From the NCBI RefSeq assembly GCF_017308975.1, contig NZ_JADWPD010000056.1, forward strand, positions 1 to 32,322: a DNA stretch of 32,322 bases, in the 5' to 3' direction. The notes below the pieces were generated by a model. That model was given only the letters and a program-made list of their open reading frames with translations, did not search any database and was not told the DNA's origin. A program made the translations under genes and the position numbers. This document shows positions 22,611 to 29,622 of this stretch, in pieces. Every line of letters begins with the position of its first letter. Position 1 is the stretch's first letter. The stretch comes from Amycolatopsis sp. MtRt-6 (lineage in GTDB: Bacteria > Actinomycetota > Actinomycetes > Mycobacteriales > Pseudonocardiaceae).

Positions 22611-23195
22611 TCATACTTCCGGTGCGTCCAGCACCGTCAAGGCGTTGCGGATCCCTTGCTCGAGAATGTCGTCGGAGAGTTGCCGATCGGCCAGCGCGCG
22701 GGCGAGCTGCAGGGTCCCGACCATCAGGGCGTAGATGCTGAGCGTCTTGGTGCGCGCCGACCGCGGATCGCCCGGCGCCAGGCGGGCGGCGATGTCGTCG
22801 ATGACGGCCAGCACGCTGCCCGTGTAAGTCTGCTTGGTCGGATCCGTACAGCGGCCGAGTTCATCCAGCAGCGCGGCGGACGGGCAGCCCTCCTCGGGAT
22901 TGTCGCGATGTTCGGGCGAAAGGTAGGTGCGCACCATCAGCTCGACGCCGTCGCGTCCGGGCGGGAACGAGGTGAGCCACTCCCGCTGGCCGCGCAGCTG
23001 CTCCGAGACCGCGGTGGCGACCAAGTCCTCTTTGGATTCGAAGTGAGCGTAGAAGGCGCCATTGGTCAGGCCCGCGTCCTTCATCAGCGTGGCGACCCCG
23101 GAGCCGTCGATCCCGTCACGCTTGAGCCGGCGACCCGCCATCTCGATGATCCGCTGCCTCGTCGCCTGCTTGTGCTCTTTCCCATACCGCGCCAC
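22611..23195 (-). CDS. TetR/AcrR-family transcriptional regulator
   Basis: The 194-residue protein has a TetR HTH at residues 10-56 (TRQRIIEMAGRRLKRDGIDGSGVATLMKDAGLTNGAFYAHFESKEDLVATAV), the version with GAFYxHFxSKEDL. The ligand domain contains EEGCPSAALLDELGR, similar to regulators controlling alkene/quinone reductases and stress enzymes. A cysteine in GCPSAAL is conserved in several of those relatives and could sense electrophiles; that is inference. The GTG start has GGAGA 6 nt upstream. It is divergent from an MDR oxidoreductase gene, and predicted sites stand before itself (23238), the oxidoreductase (23300) and the hydrolase pair (17367). Confidence 0.92.
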   Translation of the reverse strand: MARYGKEHKQATRQRIIEMAGRRLKRDGIDGSGVATLMKDAGLTNGAFYAHFESKEDLVATAVSEQLRGQREWLTSFPPGRDGVELMVRTYLSPEHRDNPEEGCPSAALLDELGRCTDPTKQTYTGSVLAVIDDIAARLAPGDPRSARTKTLSIYALMVGTLQLARALADRQLSDDILEQGIRNALTVLDAPEV

Positions 23196-23237
23196 GCGCT
23201 TCTCCGCTCACTCAACGGGCTGCCCATCACCCATGTT

Positions 23238-23251
23238 AGTACGATCATAAT
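23238..23251. promoter_or_regulatory. Predicted TetR operator (site 2)
   Basis: The reverse complement reads ATTATGATCGTACT, matching site 1 (17367-17380) at 12 of 14 positions. It lies 43-56 nt upstream of the TetR start, on the promoter of that gene. Confidence 0.55.
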
Positions 23252-23299
23252 CTGAACGCGTTCCACCTCTTGCCTCAAGGTGTCCACTCTGCTTATGGT

Positions 23300-23313
23300 A
23301 TTATGACCATAAT
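23300..23313. promoter_or_regulatory. Predicted TetR operator (site 3, perfect palindrome)
   Basis: ATTATG-AC-CATAAT is a perfect 6+2+6 inverted repeat. A second, overlapping repeat TTATGGT-N6-ACCATAA spans 23293-23312. A likely promoter TTGCCT (23270-23275), 18 nt, TATGGT (23294-23299) places the transcription start inside the operator, which fits repression of the oxidoreductase gene at 23344. Confidence 0.7.
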
Positions 23314-23343
23314 GCAAAGCAGGGTTTCGAGGAGAGTTACGCC

Positions 23344-24339
23344 ATGAAGGCAGCCATCGTCGATCGCTACGGCACCAACGTTCGGGTCGGCGACATGCCG
23401 GTGCCCGAGGTGGGCGAGCACGACGTGCTGGTCCAGATCCACGCGGCCGGCGTCAACGTGCTGGATTCCAAGATCAGGGACGGCGAGTTCAAACTCATCC
23501 TTCCTTACCGCCTGCCGCTCATCCTGGGTAACGACGTTGCCGGCGTCGTGGCCGGCGTCGGGCCGGGCGTGCGGAAGTTCAAGCCCGGCGACGAGGTCTA
23601 CGCGCGACCCGGGAAGGACCGGATCGGCGCCTTCGCCGAATACATCGCCGTCGCCGAAGACGACCTGGCCCCGAAGCCCGAACAGCTCACGATGGAGGAA
23701 GCGGCAGCCATCCCGCTGGTCGGACTGACCGCCTGGCAGGCCCTGGTCGAAATCGCCGGCCTGCGAGCCGGCCAGAAGGTCTTCATCCAGGCAGGCTCCG
23801 GCGGCGTGGGCACGTTGGCGATCCAGCTGGCCAAGCATCTCGGTGCGACCGTCGCCACGACGACCAGCGCGGCCAACGCCGATCTGGTCAAGCGCCTCGG
23901 CGCGGACGTCGTGATCGACTACCGCAACGACGACTTCGAAGCCGTCCTGCACGACTACGACGTGGTGTTGCACAGCCTGGACAACGAGACCCTCAAGAAG
24001 TCCCTGCGGGTCCTGAAGCCGGGCGGAAAGCTCATCTCGATCTCCGGCCCGCCGGATCCCGGCTTCGCGCGGGAGCTCGGCAAGCCGTGGATCCTGCGAC
24101 CGATCATGGGGCTGTTGAGCTATCGGACCCGGACGGCGGCCAAGCGTCGTCAGGTCGGCTACAAGTTCCTCTTCATGCGGGCAAGCGGGGACCAACTGCG
24201 CCAGATCACCGCCCTCGTCGATTCCGGGGTCATCGAGCCGGTCATGGACCGGGTCTTCCCCCTCGAATCGACCGCCGAGGCGATGGCGTACGTCGACAAA
24301 GGACGCGCGAAGGGCAAGGTTGTCATCAAGGTCAAATGA
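23344..24339 (+). CDS. NAD(P)-dependent MDR-superfamily quinone-type oxidoreductase
   Basis: The 331-residue zinc-free medium-chain reductase has an N-terminal GroES-like domain (KAAIVDRYGTNVRVGDMPVPEVGEHDVLVQIHAAGVNVLDSKIRDG), then GNDVAGVVAGVGPGV, and the Rossmann segment KVFIQAGSGGVGTLAIQLAKHLGATVATTTS (about residues 141-172). The structural zinc cysteines are absent, as in quinone oxidoreductases and enoyl reductases. Substrates may be quinones or enones. GAGGAG lies 10 nt before the ATG. It is divergent from a TetR gene with an operator on its start region, so induction by an electrophilic or quinone-like compound is plausible. The stop is followed by an IS5-type remnant. Confidence 0.93.
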   Translation: MKAAIVDRYGTNVRVGDMPVPEVGEHDVLVQIHAAGVNVLDSKIRDGEFKLILPYRLPLILGNDVAGVVAGVGPGVRKFKPGDEVYARPGKDRIGAFAEYIAVAEDDLAPKPEQLTMEEAAAIPLVGLTAWQALVEIAGLRAGQKVFIQAGSGGVGTLAIQLAKHLGATVATTTSAANADLVKRLGADVVIDYRNDDFEAVLHDYDVVLHSLDNETLKKSLRVLKPGGKLISISGPPDPGFARELGKPWILRPIMGLLSYRTRTAAKRRQVGYKFLFMRASGDQLRQITALVDSGVIEPVMDRVFPLESTAEAMAYVDKGRAKGKVVIKVK

Positions 24340-24356
24340 CGCTGCTTGGCCGCCGG

Positions 24357-24433
24357 CCAGCGGTCGCGGACCCGGCGCCGCAGGCGGGGGCTGGTCGTAG
24401 GCCTTGTCGGCGTGCAGCGCGACTGTCGGGCCC
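24357..24433 (-). pseudogene. IS5-family transposase remnant
   Basis: On the minus strand the fragment reads GPTVALHADKAYDQP, then after a one-base shift at a C-run RLRRRVRDRW. The pairing of LHADKAYD with a following L-R-R-x-x-R-x-R segment is characteristic of the DDE-domain middle of IS5-type transposases. Everything before and after is missing. It fills most of the 106-bp gap between the convergent oxidoreductase and GntR genes. Confidence 0.5.
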
Positions 24434-24445
24434 ACCCCAGGGTCG

Positions 24446-25120
24446 TCAGATCGTGGTCAGGCCTTCGAGTTTCTGCCGCAACGACTCCTGGGAGTGCCGG
24501 TCCATGATCTCGTAGGCCCGCTCGATGTCGAGCCGCCTCATGGCCGACACCAGGTCCCGGTGGTCCCGGATTTCGGCGTCCTCGGTGAGCCTGCTCCGCA
24601 GGTTGGGCGCGAGGTAGTGCATCCGGCGGACCTCGTCGGTCACCCCGAGCATGATGCGTTCGGCGCGCCGGTTTCCGGACAACCTGGCGATGTCCAGGTG
24701 GAAGGCGGTCGCCGCGTTCAGCGCGGCCTCCGTGGAAGCCGCCGCCGCCTGGTCATCGATGTGCCGTTCCAGGGCGTCGAGCTGCTCGGGGCTGCTGCGC
24801 TTGGCCGCCTCTACGACCAACGGCGGCTCGATCATCTGCCGCAGCGCGAAGATCTCGCGCACGTCCTCGAAGCGGAGAGGACGCACCAGGTAGCCCTTGC
24901 GGGGCAGGACCAGCACCCAGCCGTCGTGGGCGAGCAGCCGCAGGGCCTCGCGGATGGGCGTCTTGGAGACCCCGTACTCCCGGGCGAGCTCGTGCTCGAC
25001 GAGCATGCTCTCGGGGAGCCGGCGGGCCGTGAGGATGTCCTCCTTGATGAGGGCGTGCGTCCGCTCGGTCAGTGACAAGCGCGGGTCGCGCCCCGACGGC
25101 TCTGGTTCGCTGCTGCTCAC
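24446..25120 (-). CDS. GntR-family regulator, FCD (FadR) subfamily
   Basis: The winged-helix domain (about residues 15-80) has LTERTHALIKEDILTARRLPESMLVEHELAREYGVSKTPIREALRLLAHDGWVLVLPRKGYLVRPL, the standard GntR pattern with TPIREAL. The FCD domain (about 90-215) carries FHLDIARLSGN, RDHRDLVSAM and MDRHSQESL, whose three histidines are the expected metal ligands of the small-acid-binding FCD pocket. GTG25120 is preferred (AGGAG 9 nt upstream); an in-frame GTG at 25156 lacks a ribosome-binding site. It is divergent from the MFS-leuC-leuD-aldolase cluster and is very likely its regulator. FCD members usually respond to organic acids. Confidence 0.92.
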   Translation of the reverse strand: MSSSEPEPSGRDPRLSLTERTHALIKEDILTARRLPESMLVEHELAREYGVSKTPIREALRLLAHDGWVLVLPRKGYLVRPLRFEDVREIFALRQMIEPPLVVEAAKRSSPEQLDALERHIDDQAAAASTEAALNAATAFHLDIARLSGNRRAERIMLGVTDEVRRMHYLAPNLRSRLTEDAEIRDHRDLVSAMRRLDIERAYEIMDRHSQESLRQKLEGLTTI

Positions 25121-25158
25121 TGCCCTCGTCTCCTGCCCGGCGAGCTGACTGGTCACGC

Positions 25159-25222
25159 CAAAGTATCACGTCGTTGACAACAAGTGGACCAGAAGCATAC
25201 TTTGAGCGCATCAGAGAAGTAT
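25159..25222. promoter_or_regulatory. GntR/MFS intergenic promoter and operator region
   Basis: A plus-strand promoter TTGACA (25174-25179), 16 nt, CATACT (25196-25201) drives the MFS operon. CAAAGTAT (25159-25166) and ATACTTTG (25197-25204) are perfect inverted copies, and AAGTAT occurs again at 25217-25222. GTTGACAAC (25173-25181) is a short palindrome over the -35. These AT-rich repeats on the promoter are good candidates for the GntR binding sites. Confidence 0.55.
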
Positions 25223-25338
25223 TCAAGATATATCAGGCTCTGACCTGGTGTTTCGCCGCACGACCGGGGTAAAGCTGCCCGACGCCGGCGAGCGAAGTGG
25301 ATCAATGTCGATCAACTTGCCGAGGAGACGACCGCACG

Positions 25339-26763
25339 ATGACAGACCTGAAACACGACCTGACCGGCTCGGGGCCGCTCCAGGTCGCCGCGAGACTCGA
25401 TCGCCTCCCGGTGTCCCGCTGGCACTGGAAGCTCGTCCTGCTGGTCGGCCTGACGACGTTCTTCGACTCCTACGAGATCTACATGAGCGGCGTCCTCGGC
25501 AGTGTGCTGGCGAAGCCGTGGCACCTGACTTCCTTCACCCAGCCGCTGCTGGTCGGGGCGCCGTTCTTCGGGATGATCTTCGGCGCGATCTTCCTGGGGA
25601 TGGTCACCGACCGCTTCGGGCGGCGGCAGATGTTCATGTACAACCTCGCCGCGTACTCGCTGCTCGCGGTCGCGTCGGCGTTCTCGGCCAACGTGGCGAT
25701 GCTCATCGCCCTGCGTCTCGTCTCCGGCGTGTTCCTCGCCGCGGAACTGATGCTGGTCGACACGTACTTGAGCGAGTTCATGCCGCGGAAGGCCCGCGGT
25801 CGCCTGATCGCGGTCGCCTACGCCATCGGCTTCCTCGCCGCCCCGGTCGTCGCGGGTCTCGGCGGGCTGCTCATCGTCAAGACGCACTTCCTGATCGACG
25901 GCTGGCGCTGGATGATGATCGGGGGCGGCCTGGGAGCGCTGGGGGTGTTCGCGCTCCGCCGCAATCTCCCCGAGTCCCCGCGCTGGCTCGCGGAGCGCAA
26001 CCGGCCGCACGAAGCGGAAGCGGTAGTGGCCGAGGTGGAATGGACGGTGGAGCGGCAGACCGGCCGCGAGCTGCCCGAGGTCCCTGGCGTCGCCTACAAA
26101 CCCGTGACGAAGATCCGGTTCCGCTCGATGTTCCGCCCACCGTACCTGAAGCGCACCGTGATGATGTGGATCTTCCAGATCACCCAGACCGTGGGCCAGT
26201 ACGGCTTCGCGTCGATGGCGACCCTGATCCTGGTGAGCAAGGGGCACACCGTCCCGTCCTCGCTGCTCTACACGGCGCTGTCGTTCATCGGCGCGCCGGT
26301 CGGGGCGCTCCTCGCCGTGCCGTTGGTCGAGCGCGTGGAACGGAAGTTCCTGGTCATCGGCGGCCTCACCGTCATCGGGATCGCCGGCATCGTCTTCGGC
26401 AACGGGACGAGCACCGCGGTCATCGTCACCGCCGGCGCGGTGATCACCGTTTCCAACAGCATCGTCTCCGGCGCCTGGCACGTCTACCAGGCCGAACTGT
26501 TCCCCACCCAGGTGCGCAGCACGGCAGGCGGGGTGGCGTACTCGTTCTCGCGCCTAACGGCCGGTCTCCTGCCCTTCGGGGCACTCGCCATCCTTCACCA
26601 GTTCGGGCCGACGCAGGTCTTCGTGGCAGCCGCCGTGATCATCACGATCACCTGTCTCGATCTCGCGGTCATGGGGCCGCGGACGAACGGCCGCAGCCTG
26701 GAAGCCGTGACGGGTACCGGAGACCGTGCCACCGCCGAACCGGTGACACAGCGCGGCGCCTGA
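25339..26763 (+). CDS. MFS transporter, sugar/aromatic-acid-porter type
   Basis: The 474-residue protein has about 12 transmembrane segments with the MFS landmarks: GMVTDRFGRRQMFM between helices 2 and 3, LPESPRWLAERN after helix 6, and a long charged central loop (about 205-250). The helix-1 segment FFDSYEIYMSGVL has the acidic residue typical of proton-coupled carboxylate uptake. SP/AAHS-type carriers move sugars or organic or aromatic acids with H+. GAGGAG lies 11 nt before ATG25339, and the short extension to 25297 is not needed. As the first gene of a catabolic operon, it probably imports the pathway substrate. The C-terminal tail is hydrophilic. Confidence 0.92.
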   Translation: MTDLKHDLTGSGPLQVAARLDRLPVSRWHWKLVLLVGLTTFFDSYEIYMSGVLGSVLAKPWHLTSFTQPLLVGAPFFGMIFGAIFLGMVTDRFGRRQMFMYNLAAYSLLAVASAFSANVAMLIALRLVSGVFLAAELMLVDTYLSEFMPRKARGRLIAVAYAIGFLAAPVVAGLGGLLIVKTHFLIDGWRWMMIGGGLGALGVFALRRNLPESPRWLAERNRPHEAEAVVAEVEWTVERQTGRELPEVPGVAYKPVTKIRFRSMFRPPYLKRTVMMWIFQITQTVGQYGFASMATLILVSKGHTVPSSLLYTALSFIGAPVGALLAVPLVERVERKFLVIGGLTVIGIAGIVFGNGTSTAVIVTAGAVITVSNSIVSGAWHVYQAELFPTQVRSTAGGVAYSFSRLTAGLLPFGALAILHQFGPTQVFVAAAVIITITCLDLAVMGPRTNGRSLEAVTGTGDRATAEPVTQRGA

Positions 26764-26803
26764 CGCGCCTTCGACATCAGGGCCCACGGGGAAAGGAAGG
26801 CAG

Positions 26804-28210
26804 ATGGCCAGAACGGCGGCCGACAAGATCTGGGACGCGCACACCGTCCGGGCGGACGACGGCGGGCAGGACCTCGTCTACCTCGACCTCCACCTGCTGC
26901 ACGAGGCCAACACCGCACAGGCGTTCGCCGGTCTGCGGGAGAAGAACCGCACTGTCCGCAGGCCCGACCTCACGCTCGGCGTCGAAGACCACGTCACGCC
27001 GACGATCGGCGGCCGGGACATCGCGGACAGCCTCACCCGGCGGTACGTCACCGAGATGCGCCGCAACTGCCAGGAGTTCGGTATCGAACTGTTCAGTCTC
27101 GGTCACCGATCGCGGGGCATCGCCCACGTGGTCGGCCCGGAACTGGGTCTTTCCCAGCCGGGCATGACGATCGTCTGCTGCGACTCGCACACCACGACGC
27201 ACGGCGCCCTGGGCGCGTTGGCCTTCGGGATCGGCACGAGCCAGGTGGAGCACGTGCTGGCGACCCAGACGCTGCCGATGCGGCGGATGAAGAACATGCG
27301 GGTCACCGTCGACGGAGTACTCCCACCCGGCGTCACGGCCAAGGACCTCGCGCTGGCCATGATCCGCGAGATCGGCACGGCCGGTGGACAGGGGCATGTC
27401 ATCGAATACCAGGGACCGGCGATCCGCGCCCTGTCGATGGAAGGCCGGATGACGTTGTGCAACATGAGCATCGAGGCCGGTGCTCGCGCGGGCCTCGTCG
27501 CCGCGGACGAGGTGACCTTCGAGTACCTGCGGAACCGGCCGCATGTACCCCAGGGCGCCGCGTTCGACGAAGAGGTCGAGTACTGGAAGACGTTCGCCGG
27601 CGACGAGGACGCGGTCTTCGACAAGGAAGTCCGGCTCGACGCCTCCCTGCTCGCCCCGCACGTGACCTGGGGCACGAACCCCGCCCAAACCGTGGGGCTG
27701 AACGAGGTCGTGCCCGCGCCGGCGGAGATCGCCGATCCGGTCGAGCGGCTCGCCGCGGAGCAAGCGCTCGCCTACATGGACCTGACGCCCGGGACGCCGA
27801 TGAAGACGGTGCCGATCGACGCGGTGTTCATCGGATCGTGCACGAACGGGCGCATCGAAGACCTCAGGGAGGTCGCCGAGGTCTGGCGAGGACGGCGGAT
27901 CTCCCCGGAAATGCAGGTCTACCTGGTCCCGGGATCGGAGACGGTGCGCAGGCAGGCGGTCGCCGAGGGCTTGGACCGCGTGTTCGAGGCGGCAGGTGTC
28001 CCGCTGCGGAATTCCGGCTGTTCGATGTGCGTGTCGATCAACGGCGAACGCCTCACCGCCGGGACCCGGACCGCGTCGACGAACAACCGGAACTTCGAGG
28101 GACGGCAGGGGCCCGGCGTTCGCACGCACGTCGTCTCCCCGTCCGTGGCCGCGGCCAGTGCGGTGCTCGGCCACCTCGCCGAACCGAGCGACCTGGAGGT
28201 CCGGGCGTGA
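26804..28210 (+). CDS. leuC: 3-isopropylmalate dehydratase large subunit paralogue
   Basis: The 468-residue aconitase-superfamily subunit matches LeuC along its length: ARTAADKIWDAHTV, PTIGGRDIADSL, the VGPELGLSQPGMTIVCCDSHTTTHGALGALAFGIGTSQVEHVLATQ core, NMSIEAGARAGLVAADEVT, and the [4Fe-4S] ligands Cys346 (FIGSCTNGR), Cys406 and Cys409 (SGCSMC), all present. The reaction type is dehydration/hydration of a 2- or 3-hydroxyacid dicarboxylate. No leuA or leuB adjoins it, while a transporter, an aldolase and an oxoacid oxidoreductase do, so it is probably a catabolic paralogue rather than the leucine-pathway enzyme. The stop overlaps leuD by GTGA. AAAGGAAG precedes the ATG. Confidence 0.93.
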   Translation: MARTAADKIWDAHTVRADDGGQDLVYLDLHLLHEANTAQAFAGLREKNRTVRRPDLTLGVEDHVTPTIGGRDIADSLTRRYVTEMRRNCQEFGIELFSLGHRSRGIAHVVGPELGLSQPGMTIVCCDSHTTTHGALGALAFGIGTSQVEHVLATQTLPMRRMKNMRVTVDGVLPPGVTAKDLALAMIREIGTAGGQGHVIEYQGPAIRALSMEGRMTLCNMSIEAGARAGLVAADEVTFEYLRNRPHVPQGAAFDEEVEYWKTFAGDEDAVFDKEVRLDASLLAPHVTWGTNPAQTVGLNEVVPAPAEIADPVERLAAEQALAYMDLTPGTPMKTVPIDAVFIGSCTNGRIEDLREVAEVWRGRRISPEMQVYLVPGSETVRRQAVAEGLDRVFEAAGVPLRNSGCSMCVSINGERLTAGTRTASTNNRNFEGRQGPGVRTHVVSPSVAAASAVLGHLAEPSDLEVRA

Positions 28211-28818
28211 AGCCGCTGCGCACCCACACCGGCACGGCCGTGCCGCTCCGGAAGTCCAACGTGGACACCGACCAGATCTACCCGGCGCAGGCCCTCCTCA
28301 CCGGAAGCATGACGAAGACCGGTCACGCCGCGGCGCTCATGGGCGAGTGGCGCAAGGACCCGGGCTTCGTGCTCAACAAGCCCGAGTACGCGGGTGGTTC
28401 GGTCCTCGTCGCCGGTCCGGACTTCGGCACCGGATCGTCTCGTGAGTGGGCCGTCTGGGCGTTGGCGGACTACGGCTTCCGGGTGATCTTCTCCGTGCGC
28501 TTCGGCGACATCTTCCGCGCGAACGCGGCGAACAACGGGCTCGTCGCCGCCACGCTGCCCGGCCGGGCGATCGAAGCGCTGTGGGAGCAGATCGAAGCCG
28601 AGCCGCGGACGCCGCTGACCGTGGACCTCGAGCGCCGGATCGTCTCCGTCGCCGACCACGAGTTCACGTTCGAGTACCCGGACGATTTCCGGTGGCGGGT
28701 TTTGAACGGCATCGACGAGATCGAGCTGACCATGCGGTACGACGACGACATCACCAGGTACGAAACCCGCCGCCGCGCGTCGATGCCGAAAGTCATCCGT
28801 CCCGAGGTCGTAGCGTGA
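28207..28818 (+). CDS. leuD: 3-isopropylmalate dehydratase small subunit paralogue
   Basis: The 203-residue swivel-domain subunit has KSNVDTDQIYPAQAL, SVLVAGPDFGTGSSREWAVWALADYGFRVIFSVRFGDIFRANAANNGLV and a late IVSVADHEFTFEYPDDF. The FGTGSSRE loop is the substrate-binding motif; the usual His after SRE is Trp here (SREWA rather than SREHA), a possible specificity difference. GTG28207 overlaps the leuC stop by 4 nt, and its own stop overlaps the aldolase start in the same way. It forms the heterodimer with the preceding subunit. Confidence 0.92.
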   Translation: MKPLRTHTGTAVPLRKSNVDTDQIYPAQALLTGSMTKTGHAAALMGEWRKDPGFVLNKPEYAGGSVLVAGPDFGTGSSREWAVWALADYGFRVIFSVRFGDIFRANAANNGLVAATLPGRAIEALWEQIEAEPRTPLTVDLERRIVSVADHEFTFEYPDDFRWRVLNGIDEIELTMRYDDDITRYETRRRASMPKVIRPEVVA

Positions 28819-29591
28819 CGGACGACATTCCCGACGCGGTCCGGCACCGGCTGACCGGGCGAGTGCCCCTCTCCCGGATCAAGACGGTGGACGTACCGCG
28901 GCACGACGCCGCCGTGGCGGCGAAGCTGCTCGATCTCCCGGACCTGGCCTCGGCCGTGGCCGACGCGCTCGACGAGCTCGGGGTGGGTGCAGTACTCACC
29001 ACCGACGCGTTGGCGCCCTTGGCGCCGGACATGCGGGTCTGCGGTCCCGCCGTCACCTTGCGCTATGTCCGGGCGAACGCCGATCCGGCGGTCGTCCGGT
29101 CGGCCGGAACCCGGCTGGCCGTCGCCGACCGTGACTTGTACGGCGTGGCGTGTCCCGGGGATGTGGCGGTCTTCGATTGCGGGGGCAACCGCGACTGGGC
29201 CGTGGCAGGCGGGCTCTCGGCCGAATGGGCACGCAAGGCCGGAGTCGCCGGCTGCCTCGTCGACGGCGCCGTCCGCGACACCGCCACAATCGTCGGCTCC
29301 GGCCTCCCGGTGTGGAGCGCGAACCGGTCTCCGCGAGCAGCTCGCTACCGAGTGGACGCCGTCGCGATCAACGACGTGGTGACCATCGCCGGTGCCGCAG
29401 TCCGTCCCGGCGACTACATCGTCGCCGACGCCGACGGCGTCTGTGTGGTGCCCTTCGAGCATCTTCCGGCCGTCGCCGACGCCTGCGTCACCGCTCAGGC
29501 CGCGGAGGACGCCCTGCTCGGCACCATCCGGGCCAGCTCCGGCTTGACGGAGCTCGTCCTCCGCACCGGCGGCCGGCCCGCCCCCGAATGA
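28815..29591 (+). CDS. RraA-like / HMG-CHA aldolase family protein
   Basis: The 258-residue protein has the RraA/demethylmenaquinone-methyltransferase-like fold: DALDELGVGAVLTTDALAPLAPDMRVCGPAVTLRY, a core PGDVAVFDCGGNRDWAVAGGLSAEWARKAGVAGCLVDGAVRDTATIVGSGLPVWS, then VRPGDYIVADADGVCVVP. The G-x-L-x-D-G-A-V-R-D segment and D-x-D-G-V-x-V-x-P end are those of 4-hydroxy-4-methyl-2-oxoglutarate/4-carboxy-4-hydroxy-2-oxoadipate aldolases, which cleave tertiary hydroxy oxoacids to pyruvate plus an oxoacid; other members are RNase E inhibitors, unlikely here. The GTG overlaps the leuD stop (GTGA). This places a C-C lyase directly after a hydro-lyase. Confidence 0.88.
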   Translation: MTDDIPDAVRHRLTGRVPLSRIKTVDVPRHDAAVAAKLLDLPDLASAVADALDELGVGAVLTTDALAPLAPDMRVCGPAVTLRYVRANADPAVVRSAGTRLAVADRDLYGVACPGDVAVFDCGGNRDWAVAGGLSAEWARKAGVAGCLVDGAVRDTATIVGSGLPVWSANRSPRAARYRVDAVAINDVVTIAGAAVRPGDYIVADADGVCVVPFEHLPAVADACVTAQAAEDALLGTIRASSGLTELVLRTGGRPAPE

Positions 29592-29622
29592 CTTCCATCC
29601 GGCCTCGAAAGGTATCCCCCGC

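Noticed and set aside
24347..24359. TGGCC-GCC-GGCCA hairpin as terminator of the oxidoreductase gene
   Set aside because: The stem is only 5 bp and overlaps the IS5 transposase remnant, so chance or remnant sequence explains it.
23293..24435. 380-residue minus-strand frame opposite the MDR oxidoreductase
   Set aside because: It is antisense shadow; only its first 25 codons look meaningful, and those belong to the IS5-type remnant.
25312..26481. 389-residue minus-strand frame opposite the MFS gene
   Set aside because: Antisense shadow of a high-GC membrane-protein gene; His/Asp/Gln-rich without motifs.
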